Below, in pieces: positions 16,034 to 24,061 of a stretch of 27,012 bases of DNA (its first letter is position 1; each line of letters begins with the position of its first letter). The notes under the pieces were generated by a model, which made no database searches, was not told the origin of the DNA, and saw only the letters and a list, made by a program, of their open reading frames with translations. Made by a program: the position numbers and the translations under genes. Where the stretch lies: the NCBI GenBank assembly GCA_021151525.1, contig JAGKXD010000055.1:1-27012 (forward strand), given 5' to 3'. Source of the stretch: Cellvibrionaceae bacterium. Its GTDB lineage: Bacteria > Pseudomonadota > Gammaproteobacteria > Pseudomonadales > Cellvibrionaceae.

Positions 16034-16082
16034 CTGCACTCACACAAGCTCAGCAGAAAACAATATAGAGTCGGAGAAGAAA

Positions 16083-19000
16083 ATGTTTCATACAGTACTC
16101 ATCGCAAACCGCGGAGAAATCGCGGTAAGAATCGCCAAAACTCTAAAAACAATGGGCGTGAAATCAGTGGCTGTTTATTCTGATGCTGATCGTAATTCAG
16201 CGCACGTAACTGCTTGTGATATAGCGGTCTGTTTAGGTGGCAATACCGCTGCAGAAAGCTATTTACAGGCTGACCGGATTCTCGCTGCGGCACGCGAAAC
16301 CGGTGCACAAGCCATTATTCCAGGTTACGGTTTCCTGTCAGAAAACGCTAAATTTGCTGAGCAATGTGAAGCAGAAGGTATTGCGTTCTGCGGCCCCACA
16401 CCAGACCAAATGCGTCAATTTGGTTTAAAGCATACCTCCCGAGAAATTGCAGAAAAAGCGGGCGTGCCTCTAACCCCCGGTACAGGTTTATTAAATTCAA
16501 TTGAAGAAGCAATTTCATCTGCAGCCAAACTAGGTTACCCCGTCATGCTAAAAAGTACTGCCGGTGGTGGTGGTATTGGCTTAACACGTTGCAACAGCGA
16601 AGAAGAATTAGTTAATGCTTATGAAAGCGTTAAGCGCTTGGGCCAAAATTTTTTTAGTGATAGTGGTGTATTTTTGGAGCGCTTTGTCGATAACGCCCGC
16701 CACGTTGAAGTACAAATTTTTGGCGATGGTTTAGGCAATGTATTAGCACTTGGCGAACGCGATTGCTCGCTGCAACGCCGCAACCAAAAAGTAGTTGAAG
16801 AAACACCCGCACCCAATTTACCTGCCGCAACGCGCGATAAATTGTTAGCCGCATCGCAAAGCTTGGGCGAAGCTGTCAACTATCGCTCTGCTGGAACTGT
16901 TGAGTATATTTACGATGCCGCGCGCGATGCTTTTTATTTTTTAGAAGTAAACACTCGTCTTCAAGTTGAGCACCCCATCACCGAGGCCTGCACTGGCGTT
17001 GATTTGGTTGAGTGGATGATTTTAACCGCAGCAGGAATGCCGCCACCATTCGATATTGATATCACACCCAAAGGTGCAGCCATAGAAGTGCGTTTATACG
17101 CGGAAGATCCCGTGCGCGATTTCCAACCATCGCCCGGTGTATTAACCGATGTTTTGTTTTCTAATTCATCACGCAACGACACTTGGGTATCAACCGGAAC
17201 AGAAGTATCGCCCTACTACGACCCCATGATCGCAAAAATTATTGTGCATGGCACTGATCGCGCTGATGCGATTAAAAAAATGCAAGCAGCACTCAACGAA
17301 ACACGCATGGCTGGCATTGCGACCAACCTTGATTACTTGCGTCAAATTATTGCATCAGATTTTTTTGGTATTGGCGATGTTGCCACTAACAAACTTGCAA
17401 GTTTCGAATACAAAGCGCCTGTGGTAGAAGTTATTCAACCCGGCACATACACCAGCGTACAAGATTATCCCGGCCGCGTCGGTTTATGGAGCGTGGGTGT
17501 TCCGCCGTCAGGCCCAATGGACGATTATGCATTCCGTTTAGCGAATCGTATTGTAGGTAATCATGAAAGTGCAGCCGCATTAGAAATTACTTTAATTGGC
17601 CCTAAATTGCGCTTCCACAGTGATGCAATTATCGCGTTAACAGGCGCAACATCAGCAGCAAAACTAGATGGCGAATTAATTCCATTCTGGGCACCGGTTC
17701 CCGTAAAAGCCGGACAAATTTTGGATGTCGGCAAAGCCGATTCTGGCTGCAGAAGTTATCTCGCTGTGCGCAACGGTTTTGATGTTCCAATTTATTTAGG
17801 TAGCCGTTCGACTTTCGCACTCGGTCAATTCGGAGGCCACGCAGGCCGCACTTTGCGCGCAACCGATATGCTGGCAATCAGCAATCCAAATATCGCAGCC
17901 TGTACAACACCTGCACCTGTTTTCTCTCCCGCTGCGGCACCTGCGGGTTTAATTCCAATCTATCCTGAAAGCCATGAGTGGGAAATTGGTGTGCTCTATG
18001 GGCCACATGGCGCACCAGATTTTTTCACTGAAGATGCTATTGAAATGTTTTTTTCAACCGCATGGGAAGTGCACTACAACTCCAATCGTTTAGGCATTCG
18101 CTTGAATGGCCCCAAACCAACATGGACGCGCAGTGACGGTGGAGAGGCTGGATTACATCCATCCAATATTCACGATACCGAATACGCTGTAGGCTCAATT
18201 AATTTCACTGGTGACATGCCCGTTATTCTCACTAAAGACGGCCCAAGCCTTGGCGGATTTGTTTGCCCCGTTACCATCGTAAAAGCAGAATTGTGGAAAG
18301 TTGGCCAAGTAAAACCGGGCGATAAAATTCGCTTCAAACGTTTAAGTTTTGATGCAGCTCTCGCACTGGAATTAGCCGCCGATAAAGCCATTGAAACATT
18401 GACAGCCGCTGCAGAAGTTGTATTACCCGCGATAGTAAAACCTGAAAATACGATTTCAGAATGCATAGTTGCAGCGCTGCCACCTAAAGAAAATCGTCCT
18501 TTAGTCAGTTATCGTCAAGCGGGTGATAAATATATTCTGCTGGAATACGGCGATAATATTTTAGAGCTCAGTTTACGTTTACGCGTTTATGCATTAATGG
18601 AAGCCTTAAAAGCGAATCCAATTAATGGTGTGATTGAATTGTCACCCGGCGTGCGCTCACTGCAAATTAATTATGACAGCCGTGTTATCCACCAAAAAGA
18701 TTTAATCGCCAAATTATTGCTAATTGAAGAAACACTCAGTGATGCACGCGATGTAAAAGTCCCCAGCCGTATTGTGCATATGCCCATGGCATTTGAAGAT
18801 TCAGCAACTCTGGATGCTGTTTCCCGCTACCGCCAATCTGTGCGTGACAAAGCACCTTGGCTGCCCAGCAATACCGAATTTATGCGTCGTATTAACGGAC
18901 TGGATTCAGTTGCGCAAGTCAAAGAAATTTTATTCGAGACCAGTTACATGGTGCTCGGTTTGGGTGATGTTTATCTCGGTGCGCCCTGTGCAGTTCCAGT

Positions 19001-19709
19001 AGATCCTCGCCACCGTTTATTAACGTCCAAATACAACCCTGCACGCACATACACTGCCGAAGGTACTGTTGGTATCGGCGGCGTTTACATGTGTATTTAC
19101 GGAATGGATTCACCCGGCGGTTACCAATTAGTAGGCCGTACCCTACCCATCTGGAATAAGTTTTTAAAGAATTCTGATTTTGGTAATGGCGAGCCTTGGT
19201 TATTGAAATTTTTTGATCGCGTGCGCTATTACGAAGTCAGCGAGGAAGAACTCACCGCTCAACGTGAAGCATTCCGAGAAGGAAAATTAAAATTAAAAAT
19301 AGAAGAAAGCTTTTTTAGCTTGGCCGAGCACGAACAATTCTTGCAAGACAACGCCGAAAGCATTGCTGAGTTCAAAGCAAAACAACAAGCCGCCTTCACC
19401 AACGAAGTTGCTTTGTGGCAAGCCGATGAACAAGCCCAAGTCGATGCTGCACTTCAAGTAAAAGTCAACGCCAGCCCAATTGATGTTGACGGGCACCCAG
19501 TCACGGCAGACATCAGCGGAAATATTTGGAAGTTGTTAGTAGAACCGGGACAAATGGTAGAAGCAGATCAACCGCTATTAATTGTTGAAGCCATGAAGAT
19601 GGAATTTTCTGTCTACGCAGATCGCGCGGCAAAAGTGAGTTCCATTCACTGCGCGCCGGGCAAGCAAGTTAATGCCGGCGATTTATTGGTAGTGCTTGAA
19701 GAAGATTGA
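16083..19709 (+). CDS. uca: Urea carboxylase (biotin-dependent)
   Basis: A multi-domain biotin enzyme of 1208 residues that carboxylates urea to allophanate with ATP and bicarbonate. Domain order: biotin carboxylase (about 1-446) starting MFHTVLIANRGEIAVRIAKT, with the ATP-grasp glycine loop STAGGGGIGL near 160 and EVNTRLQVEHPITEACTG; AHS2/KipA-type carboxyltransferase half (from 447, YTSVQDYPGRVGLWSVG, PPSGPMDDYAFR); AHS1/KipI-type half (about 805-1020, LEYGDNILELSLRLRVYAL and SPGVRSLQINYD); and a C-terminal biotinyl domain with VEAMKMEF, biotinylated at K1172, 36 residues from the end. The ATG at 16083 follows GGAGAAG. An upstream frame open from 15924 would overlap atzF by 110 bases and is rejected. 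Some family members are guanidine carboxylases; here the allophanate hydrolase and urt genes, and the absence of DUF1989 partners, favour urea. Confidence 0.93.
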   Translation: MFHTVLIANRGEIAVRIAKTLKTMGVKSVAVYSDADRNSAHVTACDIAVCLGGNTAAESYLQADRILAAARETGAQAIIPGYGFLSENAKFAEQCEAEGIAFCGPTPDQMRQFGLKHTSREIAEKAGVPLTPGTGLLNSIEEAISSAAKLGYPVMLKSTAGGGGIGLTRCNSEEELVNAYESVKRLGQNFFSDSGVFLERFVDNARHVEVQIFGDGLGNVLALGERDCSLQRRNQKVVEETPAPNLPAATRDKLLAASQSLGEAVNYRSAGTVEYIYDAARDAFYFLEVNTRLQVEHPITEACTGVDLVEWMILTAAGMPPPFDIDITPKGAAIEVRLYAEDPVRDFQPSPGVLTDVLFSNSSRNDTWVSTGTEVSPYYDPMIAKIIVHGTDRADAIKKMQAALNETRMAGIATNLDYLRQIIASDFFGIGDVATNKLASFEYKAPVVEVIQPGTYTSVQDYPGRVGLWSVGVPPSGPMDDYAFRLANRIVGNHESAAALEITLIGPKLRFHSDAIIALTGATSAAKLDGELIPFWAPVPVKAGQILDVGKADSGCRSYLAVRNGFDVPIYLGSRSTFALGQFGGHAGRTLRATDMLAISNPNIAACTTPAPVFSPAAAPAGLIPIYPESHEWEIGVLYGPHGAPDFFTEDAIEMFFSTAWEVHYNSNRLGIRLNGPKPTWTRSDGGEAGLHPSNIHDTEYAVGSINFTGDMPVILTKDGPSLGGFVCPVTIVKAELWKVGQVKPGDKIRFKRLSFDAALALELAADKAIETLTAAAEVVLPAIVKPENTISECIVAALPPKENRPLVSYRQAGDKYILLEYGDNILELSLRLRVYALMEALKANPINGVIELSPGVRSLQINYDSRVIHQKDLIAKLLLIEETLSDARDVKVPSRIVHMPMAFEDSATLDAVSRYRQSVRDKAPWLPSNTEFMRRINGLDSVAQVKEILFETSYMVLGLGDVYLGAPCAVPVDPRHRLLTSKYNPARTYTAEGTVGIGGVYMCIYGMDSPGGYQLVGRTLPIWNKFLKNSDFGNGEPWLLKFFDRVRYYEVSEEELTAQREAFREGKLKLKIEESFFSLAEHEQFLQDNAESIAEFKAKQQAAFTNEVALWQADEQAQVDAALQVKVNASPIDVDGHPVTADISGNIWKLLVEPGQMVEADQPLLIVEAMKMEFSVYADRAAKVSSIHCAPGKQVNAGDLLVVLEED

Positions 19710-19817
19710 TTCAAAACAACCTAGATTGGTGGTGAGCCTAGCGTACCCCAATACAAAAAACATACTAAACATTAACAGCAGACATCGAAGAAGACGAGCA
19801 AGTAATACACATTATAA

Positions 19818-19833
19818 GGGGGCACATTCCCCC
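19818..19833 (+). promoter_or_regulatory. GC hairpin in the gntR leader
   Basis: GGGGG-CACATT-CCCCC forms a tight 5-bp stem, isolated in AT-rich surroundings, ending 17 bases before the gntR ATG. No T-run follows, so it is not a standard terminator. It could protect or attenuate the message between uca and gntR, or modulate translation of gntR. Nothing else is evident in the 141-base uca-gntR gap. Confidence 0.4.
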
Positions 19834-19850
19834 AAAACTCGGAAGATGTT

Positions 19851-20564
19851 ATGAAATTAATTAAAAGTGAAAAAAAGAAAAAACCTGATGAACCTCGCCT
19901 GAATTTGACAGAGCGAATTTATCAGCAAATTAAACAAGATATTTTTACCTTTCGTTTATTACCGGGAGACCGTTTTAGCGAAAACGAAATTGCAGAACGT
20001 GTTGAAGCTAGCCGAACACCTGTGCGCGAAGCTTTAACTCGATTACAGCGCGAAGGATTTGTCGATGTTTCATTTCGCAGCGGTTGGCAAGTAAAGCCTT
20101 TCGATTTCAATCAATTCGAACAACTTTACGATGTAAGAATAGTGCTTGAACTCGCCGCCGTTAAAAAATTATGTGAAATGGAACCTGCACCCAATTTGGA
20201 AGATTTGAAGCGAATTTGGTTAGTGCCACCAGAAGATAGATTGGAAGATGGGCCAACAGTTTGCGCACTTGACGAACGCTTTCATGAGCAACTCATTGAA
20301 GCAACCGGCAATTTGGAAATGGCGCGCATTCATCACGACATTACCGAGCGCTTACGCATTGTTCGCCGCATAGACTTTACGCAGAAACCGCGCATAGAGG
20401 CTACCTACGACGAGCACGCCAAAATTTTGCGCACCATTATTGAAAGACGCGCAGAAGATGTAAAAAGTTATTTAAAAACGCACATTGAAGCCAGTAAAGC
20501 CGAAGTTCGCAAAATTACCTTGCACATGCTTTATGAAGCCAAAAACATGCAAGCAGACGATTAA
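19851..20564 (+). CDS. GntR family regulator, FadR branch (FCD domain)
   Basis: A DNA-binding regulator of 237 residues. A lysine-rich N-terminal tail (3-12) precedes a GntR winged helix (about 18-85) with FSENEIAERVEASRTPVREALTRL as the recognition region. The C-terminal FCD ligand domain (about 90-225) keeps the metal-binding set: D141 and H145 in DERFH, H189 in YDEHAKIL and H211 in KTHIEAS. FCD regulators bind small carboxylates or related metabolites through this metal, so a urea-pathway intermediate is a possible effector (inference). It lies between the degradation genes and the transporter genes and is probably their local regulator. The candidate operator is the inverted repeat at 14192-14207. 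The ATG at 19851 follows CGGAAG. The family is certain; the target is inferred from position. Confidence 0.9.
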   Translation: MKLIKSEKKKKPDEPRLNLTERIYQQIKQDIFTFRLLPGDRFSENEIAERVEASRTPVREALTRLQREGFVDVSFRSGWQVKPFDFNQFEQLYDVRIVLELAAVKKLCEMEPAPNLEDLKRIWLVPPEDRLEDGPTVCALDERFHEQLIEATGNLEMARIHHDITERLRIVRRIDFTQKPRIEATYDEHAKILRTIIERRAEDVKSYLKTHIEASKAEVRKITLHMLYEAKNMQADD

Positions 20565-20893
20565 ATTTGTAGTTTAGAAATATAGCAACAAATCAGCGTT
20601 AAAACTGAACAAGGAAGAAAGACATTGTTGCTAACAAATAGACGACGGAATTAAAAATATTTTTTAAAACCGTCAGCGTTACCGGAAGCAATCGAGTGAT
20701 TAATTTAACTCAAACTATAAGGTTGCCTACAGAAGTTTAATTTTAGGGATGATAGCAAGGAGCTTGCGCGCGCAGAACCGGAGTTTATGCCAATAAATGA
20801 GGATTCGAGCACACAAGCGACGCTGCTAGCGCCCAAAAAGTAAAGTTATGTAGGTAATCGCAACCTACTGAGCAACAAATCGGAGATTAACCC
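20565..20893. other. urtA upstream region
   Basis: About 330 bases without a gene, containing the likely promoter of urtABCDE. I searched for the sigma-54 GG-N10-GC spacing and found none. Visible structures: GACGG / CCGTC (20644-20648 and 20670-20674) around an AT-rich loop shortly after gntR, and GTAGGT-N7-ACCTAC (20850-20855, 20863-20868), about 25 bases before urtA, which may be an operator or leader hairpin. CGGAG, 8-9 bases before the ATG, is the urtA ribosome binding site. Confidence 0.4.
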
Positions 20894-22186
20894 ATGAAGC
20901 TAACATCAATAGCAAAACATGTCGGGGCACTCGGTATCGCCGCCGGCTTAACTATCGCATCTTTTAGTGCACAGGCAGCTGACACTATTAAAGTAGGCGT
21001 ATTGCACTCGCTTTCAGGCACCATGGCGATTTCAGAAACCACGCTGAAAGACACAGTGTTAATGTTAATTGAAGAGCAAAACAAAAAAGGCGGTTTGCTC
21101 GGCAAGAAACTGGAACCCGTTGTAGTAGACCCAGCATCAAACTGGCCACTCTTTGCAGAAAAAACTCGTCAACTTTTAGAGAAAGATAAAGTTGCCGCAA
21201 TTTTTGGTTGCTGGACTTCAGTATCGCGCAAATCAGTGTTGCCGGTTGTAGAAGAATTAAACGGTATTCTCTTCTACCCTGTGCAATACGAAGGTGAAGA
21301 GTCTTCTAAAAACGTTTTCTATACAGGTGCAGCTCCAAACCAACAAGCAATTCCTGCTGTTGATTATTTGATGAAAGAAGGCAAGGTAAAACGTTGGGTT
21401 CTTGCAGGTACTGACTACGTTTACCCACGCACTACCAACAAAATTCTTGAAGCCTATTTGAAATCAAAAGGCGTTAAACAAGAAGACATCATGATCAACT
21501 ACACACCTTTCGGTCATTCTGATTGGCAAAATATCGTAGCGGAAATTAAACGCTTCGGTAGCGCCGGTAAGAAAACCGCAGTGGTTTCTACTATCAACGG
21601 CGACGCTAACGTTCCTTTCTATCGTGAATTAGGCAACCAAAAAGTAAGCGCAACAGATATTCCTGTTATTGCTTTCTCTGTGGGTGAGGAAGAGCTCTCT
21701 GGTCTCGATACTAAACCACTTGTGGGTCACTTAGCAGCATGGAACTACTTCATGAGCAGCGACGCACCAGCGAACAAAGAATTTATCGCCAAGTGGAAAG
21801 CTTACATCAAGAATCCAAAACGCGTAACCAACGACCCAATGGAAGCAACTTATATTGGTTTCAACATGTGGGTTAAAGCTGTTCAAAAAGCTGGCACTAC
21901 TGACACCAATAAAGTGGCTGAAGCTATCGTTGGCCTTGAGCAACCAAACCTGACCGGTGGCGTAAGTAAAATGTTGCCAAACCACCACATCACCAAACCC
22001 GTATTAATTGGCGAGATTCAAGAAGACGGCCAATTCCTAACTGTATCTTCTACTCCTTTAGTTCCGGGCGATGCATGGTCTGATTACCTTGAAGGCAGTA
22101 AAGATTTGGAATCTGACTGGATTACCTTGAAGTGCGGTAACTACAACACCAAAACCAAAAAATGTTTAGGTGCTGCAGCTAAGTAA
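20894..22186 (+). CDS. urtA: Urea ABC transporter substrate-binding protein UrtA
   Basis: A periplasmic binding protein of 430 residues, type I fold (Leu/Ile/Val-binding superfamily). A signal peptide ends near ...FSAQA, then the mature protein opens ADTIKVGVLHSLSGTMAISE. The UrtA-specific stretches are IFGCWTSVSRKSVLPVVEE, LFYPVQYEGEESSKNVFYTGA, YVYPRTTNKI and DPMEATYIGFNMW; the first and second separate urea binders from amino-acid binders. It delivers urea (in some relatives short amides) to the UrtBC channel. It is the first gene of urtABCDE. A strong hairpin follows its stop codon, which would raise UrtA over the membrane components. The ATG at 20894 is well placed behind CGGAG. Confidence 0.95.
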   Translation: MKLTSIAKHVGALGIAAGLTIASFSAQAADTIKVGVLHSLSGTMAISETTLKDTVLMLIEEQNKKGGLLGKKLEPVVVDPASNWPLFAEKTRQLLEKDKVAAIFGCWTSVSRKSVLPVVEELNGILFYPVQYEGEESSKNVFYTGAAPNQQAIPAVDYLMKEGKVKRWVLAGTDYVYPRTTNKILEAYLKSKGVKQEDIMINYTPFGHSDWQNIVAEIKRFGSAGKKTAVVSTINGDANVPFYRELGNQKVSATDIPVIAFSVGEEELSGLDTKPLVGHLAAWNYFMSSDAPANKEFIAKWKAYIKNPKRVTNDPMEATYIGFNMWVKAVQKAGTTDTNKVAEAIVGLEQPNLTGGVSKMLPNHHITKPVLIGEIQEDGQFLTVSSTPLVPGDAWSDYLEGSKDLESDWITLKCGNYNTKTKKCLGAAAK

Positions 22187-22191
22187 TAGCG

Positions 22192-22236
22192 ATCCCTCCT
22201 CGCTTAAGCGAGGAGGGATATTTTAGAGTTTTTTGT
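22192..22236 (+). terminator. Intercistronic hairpin/attenuator between urtA and urtB
   Basis: ATCCCTCCTCGC-TTAA-GCGAGGAGGGAT (22192-22219) is a perfect 12-bp stem with a 4-base loop, followed by ATTTTAGAGTTTTTTG. It has the form of a Rho-independent terminator that begins six bases after the urtA stop. Since urtB-E follow at once on the same strand, it probably works as a partial terminator or as a 3' stabiliser of the urtA message. Confidence 0.8.
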
Positions 22237-22271
22237 TTCAGTCATTTATACCCGTAAATTTTGAGCACAAC

Positions 22272-23906
22272 ATGATGATTGTTATTTCACACACTTTTAA
22301 ATTATTTACGGCTGCAATTTTATTTTGTGTGCTAGCTACATCGGCTTTTGCACAACCAGAAGATACTCCACCCGCTGAATCTCCTACCGACTTTGCCGGG
22401 CTAGTTCTGCAATTAGCCACAGGTAGCTTGTCTGAGCGCGGCGAAACTGTAAAAAAACTTGCCGCACTTAAAGACCCGCGCAGCACTACAATTATTGCTG
22501 CACTTGAACAAGGCGCCTTATACGCCGACTCAACACTGAATAAAGTCGCCATTAAAAATGAAACCGGCAACTTTTTTGACGCTGTAGCCCAAAGCGCTAT
22601 TAGCAGTGACATCAGCAACTTTAAAAAAATTCCGGTCAACAATAGCTTGCGCAATCAATTACGCAGCCTCCTAGCTCAATTAAATCTTAGTAGTGACGAT
22701 GAAAGCGTTCGCCTCACAGCGGTAAAACGATTATTGGCCGATGGTTTGGATGAAGACAGCGAGGCCATATTATCTACCCGTGTTCAAAGCGAAAAAAATA
22801 AATCTATTCAATCATCCATGAAGGTTGCTCTTGCGCTTTATCAACTAAAAGATAGTGATGAAAAGAAACGTATGCTTGCGGTAGATAACCTACGCGGCTC
22901 ACTAGAACCAGAAGCGCGCAGCGCACTAACAGAAACATCCACTAGCGATGAAAGCGAAGCCGTAAAAAATACAGCCATCTCAGCGCTCAAATCTATCGAA
23001 AACTCAATTAGCTACTACCGCTTGGCCGAAAATATTTTTTTCGGTCTAAGCCTAGGCTCTGTACTTTTGCTATCTGCAATTGGCCTCGCCATTACCTTTG
23101 GCGTTATGGGCGTAATCAACATGGCGCACGGTGAGCTGATGATGATTGGCGCTTATTGCACATGGGTTATCCAACAAATATTCCCCAACCATATTGCTTA
23201 CAGTTTGTTAATGGCGGTGCCCACTGCATTTTTAGTCGCTGGCGCGGTTGGTGTTGCGATTGAACGTGGAGTCATTCGTTTCTTATACGGCAGACCTCTG
23301 GAAACATTACTCGCCACCTTCGGTTTGAGTTTAATTTTGCAACAAGCTGCACGCAGCATTTTTACTCCACTCAACCGCGCCGTGAGCTTGCCTGAATGGA
23401 TGAGCGGCTCGCTCACCATCAACCCGGTGTTATCCATCACCTACAACCGTTTATATATTTTAATTTTCGGCATTCTTATCTTTATTTTGCTGCAGTTGAT
23501 TTTGAAAAAAACATCACTCGGATTAAAAGTTCGCGCCGTATCGCAAAACCGCACCATGGCACGCGCCGTTGGTGTACGCGCAAGTTGGGTTGATGCACTG
23601 ACGTTTGGTTTAGGCTCTGGCATTGCAGGTGTCGCTGGCGTCGCGCTCTCACAATTAACCAACGTAGGTCCCAACCTTGGTCAGGCTTATATTATTGATT
23701 CATTTATGGTGGTTGTATTTGGCGGCGTAGGCAATTTGTGGGGAACCTTAGTCGGCTCAATGGGCTTGGGCATTATCAATAAATTTTTAGAGCCTTATGC
23801 CGGTGCAGTACTCGCCAAAGTATTAGTGCTTGTGCTGTTGATTTTATTTATTCAGAAAAAGCCCAAGGGTATGTTTCCACAGAAAGGGCGTGCGGCTGCG
23901 GATTAA
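22272..23906 (+). CDS. urtB: Urea ABC transporter permease UrtB
   Basis: An inner-membrane permease (LivH type) of 544 residues. A signal peptide (about 2-27, ...ATSAFA) is followed by a long polar, mainly helical region (about 30-250) with HEAT-like character (LAALKDPRSTTIIAALEQG, LTAVKRLLADGLDEDSEA). The membrane domain starts near 265 with SLGSVLLLSAIGLAITFGVM and includes the signature NMAHGELMMIGAYCTW and LAKVLVLVLLILFIQKKPKG at the end. The extra N-terminal periplasmic part is common in proteobacterial UrtB and absent from ordinary LivH. I start at the first of two adjacent ATGs (22272, 22275), because the signal peptide follows directly. A TTG at 22233 lies within the T-run of the hairpin and is unlikely. 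No strong Shine-Dalgarno is visible, which fits lower expression than urtA. Confidence 0.92.
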   Translation: MMIVISHTFKLFTAAILFCVLATSAFAQPEDTPPAESPTDFAGLVLQLATGSLSERGETVKKLAALKDPRSTTIIAALEQGALYADSTLNKVAIKNETGNFFDAVAQSAISSDISNFKKIPVNNSLRNQLRSLLAQLNLSSDDESVRLTAVKRLLADGLDEDSEAILSTRVQSEKNKSIQSSMKVALALYQLKDSDEKKRMLAVDNLRGSLEPEARSALTETSTSDESEAVKNTAISALKSIENSISYYRLAENIFFGLSLGSVLLLSAIGLAITFGVMGVINMAHGELMMIGAYCTWVIQQIFPNHIAYSLLMAVPTAFLVAGAVGVAIERGVIRFLYGRPLETLLATFGLSLILQQAARSIFTPLNRAVSLPEWMSGSLTINPVLSITYNRLYILIFGILIFILLQLILKKTSLGLKVRAVSQNRTMARAVGVRASWVDALTFGLGSGIAGVAGVALSQLTNVGPNLGQAYIIDSFMVVVFGGVGNLWGTLVGSMGLGIINKFLEPYAGAVLAKVLVLVLLILFIQKKPKGMFPQKGRAAAD

Positions 23907-23941
23907 TCGTTGAGCGTGCCTAAGTCAGATTTATTTGGGAA

Positions 23942-24025
23942 TCGTCATCTTCGCGCAGCGGAGATCCAGCTGTTAAAAGTTACCGAAAAATCAAGAGCTG
24001 GATCCCCGCTACGCGAGGATGACGA
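23942..24025. repeat. Long inverted repeat (REP/MITE-like) between urtB and urtC
   Basis: Two 30-base arms, TCGTCATC-n-TCGCG... ending GATCCAGCT (23942-23971) and their complement (23996-24025), match at 27 positions and flank a 24-base AT-rich loop. The three differences are transitions, so the RNA can still pair through G-U. The 'CGTCAT..CGC..AGCGG..GATCCAGC' form is like dispersed palindromic units found in many proteobacteria. It fills most of the 155-base urtB-urtC gap and contains no gene. Confidence 0.75.
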
Positions 24026-24061
24026 AAAAATACAAAGACATTATCGGTTTGAGAAAAACAG

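Noticed and set aside
15924..16082. N-terminal extension of urea carboxylase by 53 residues
   Set aside because: It would overlap the end of atzF by 110 bases, and the extra residues are not like any biotin carboxylase. The ATG at 16083 has a good ribosome binding site and the standard start.
20565..20893. Sigma-54 promoter before urtA
   Set aside because: Every GG in the region was checked for GC ten bases on; none had it.
22238..22654. 138-residue minus-strand open frame opposite the urtB start
   Set aside because: It is antisense to the urtB signal peptide and periplasmic region, has no family likeness and no ribosome binding site.
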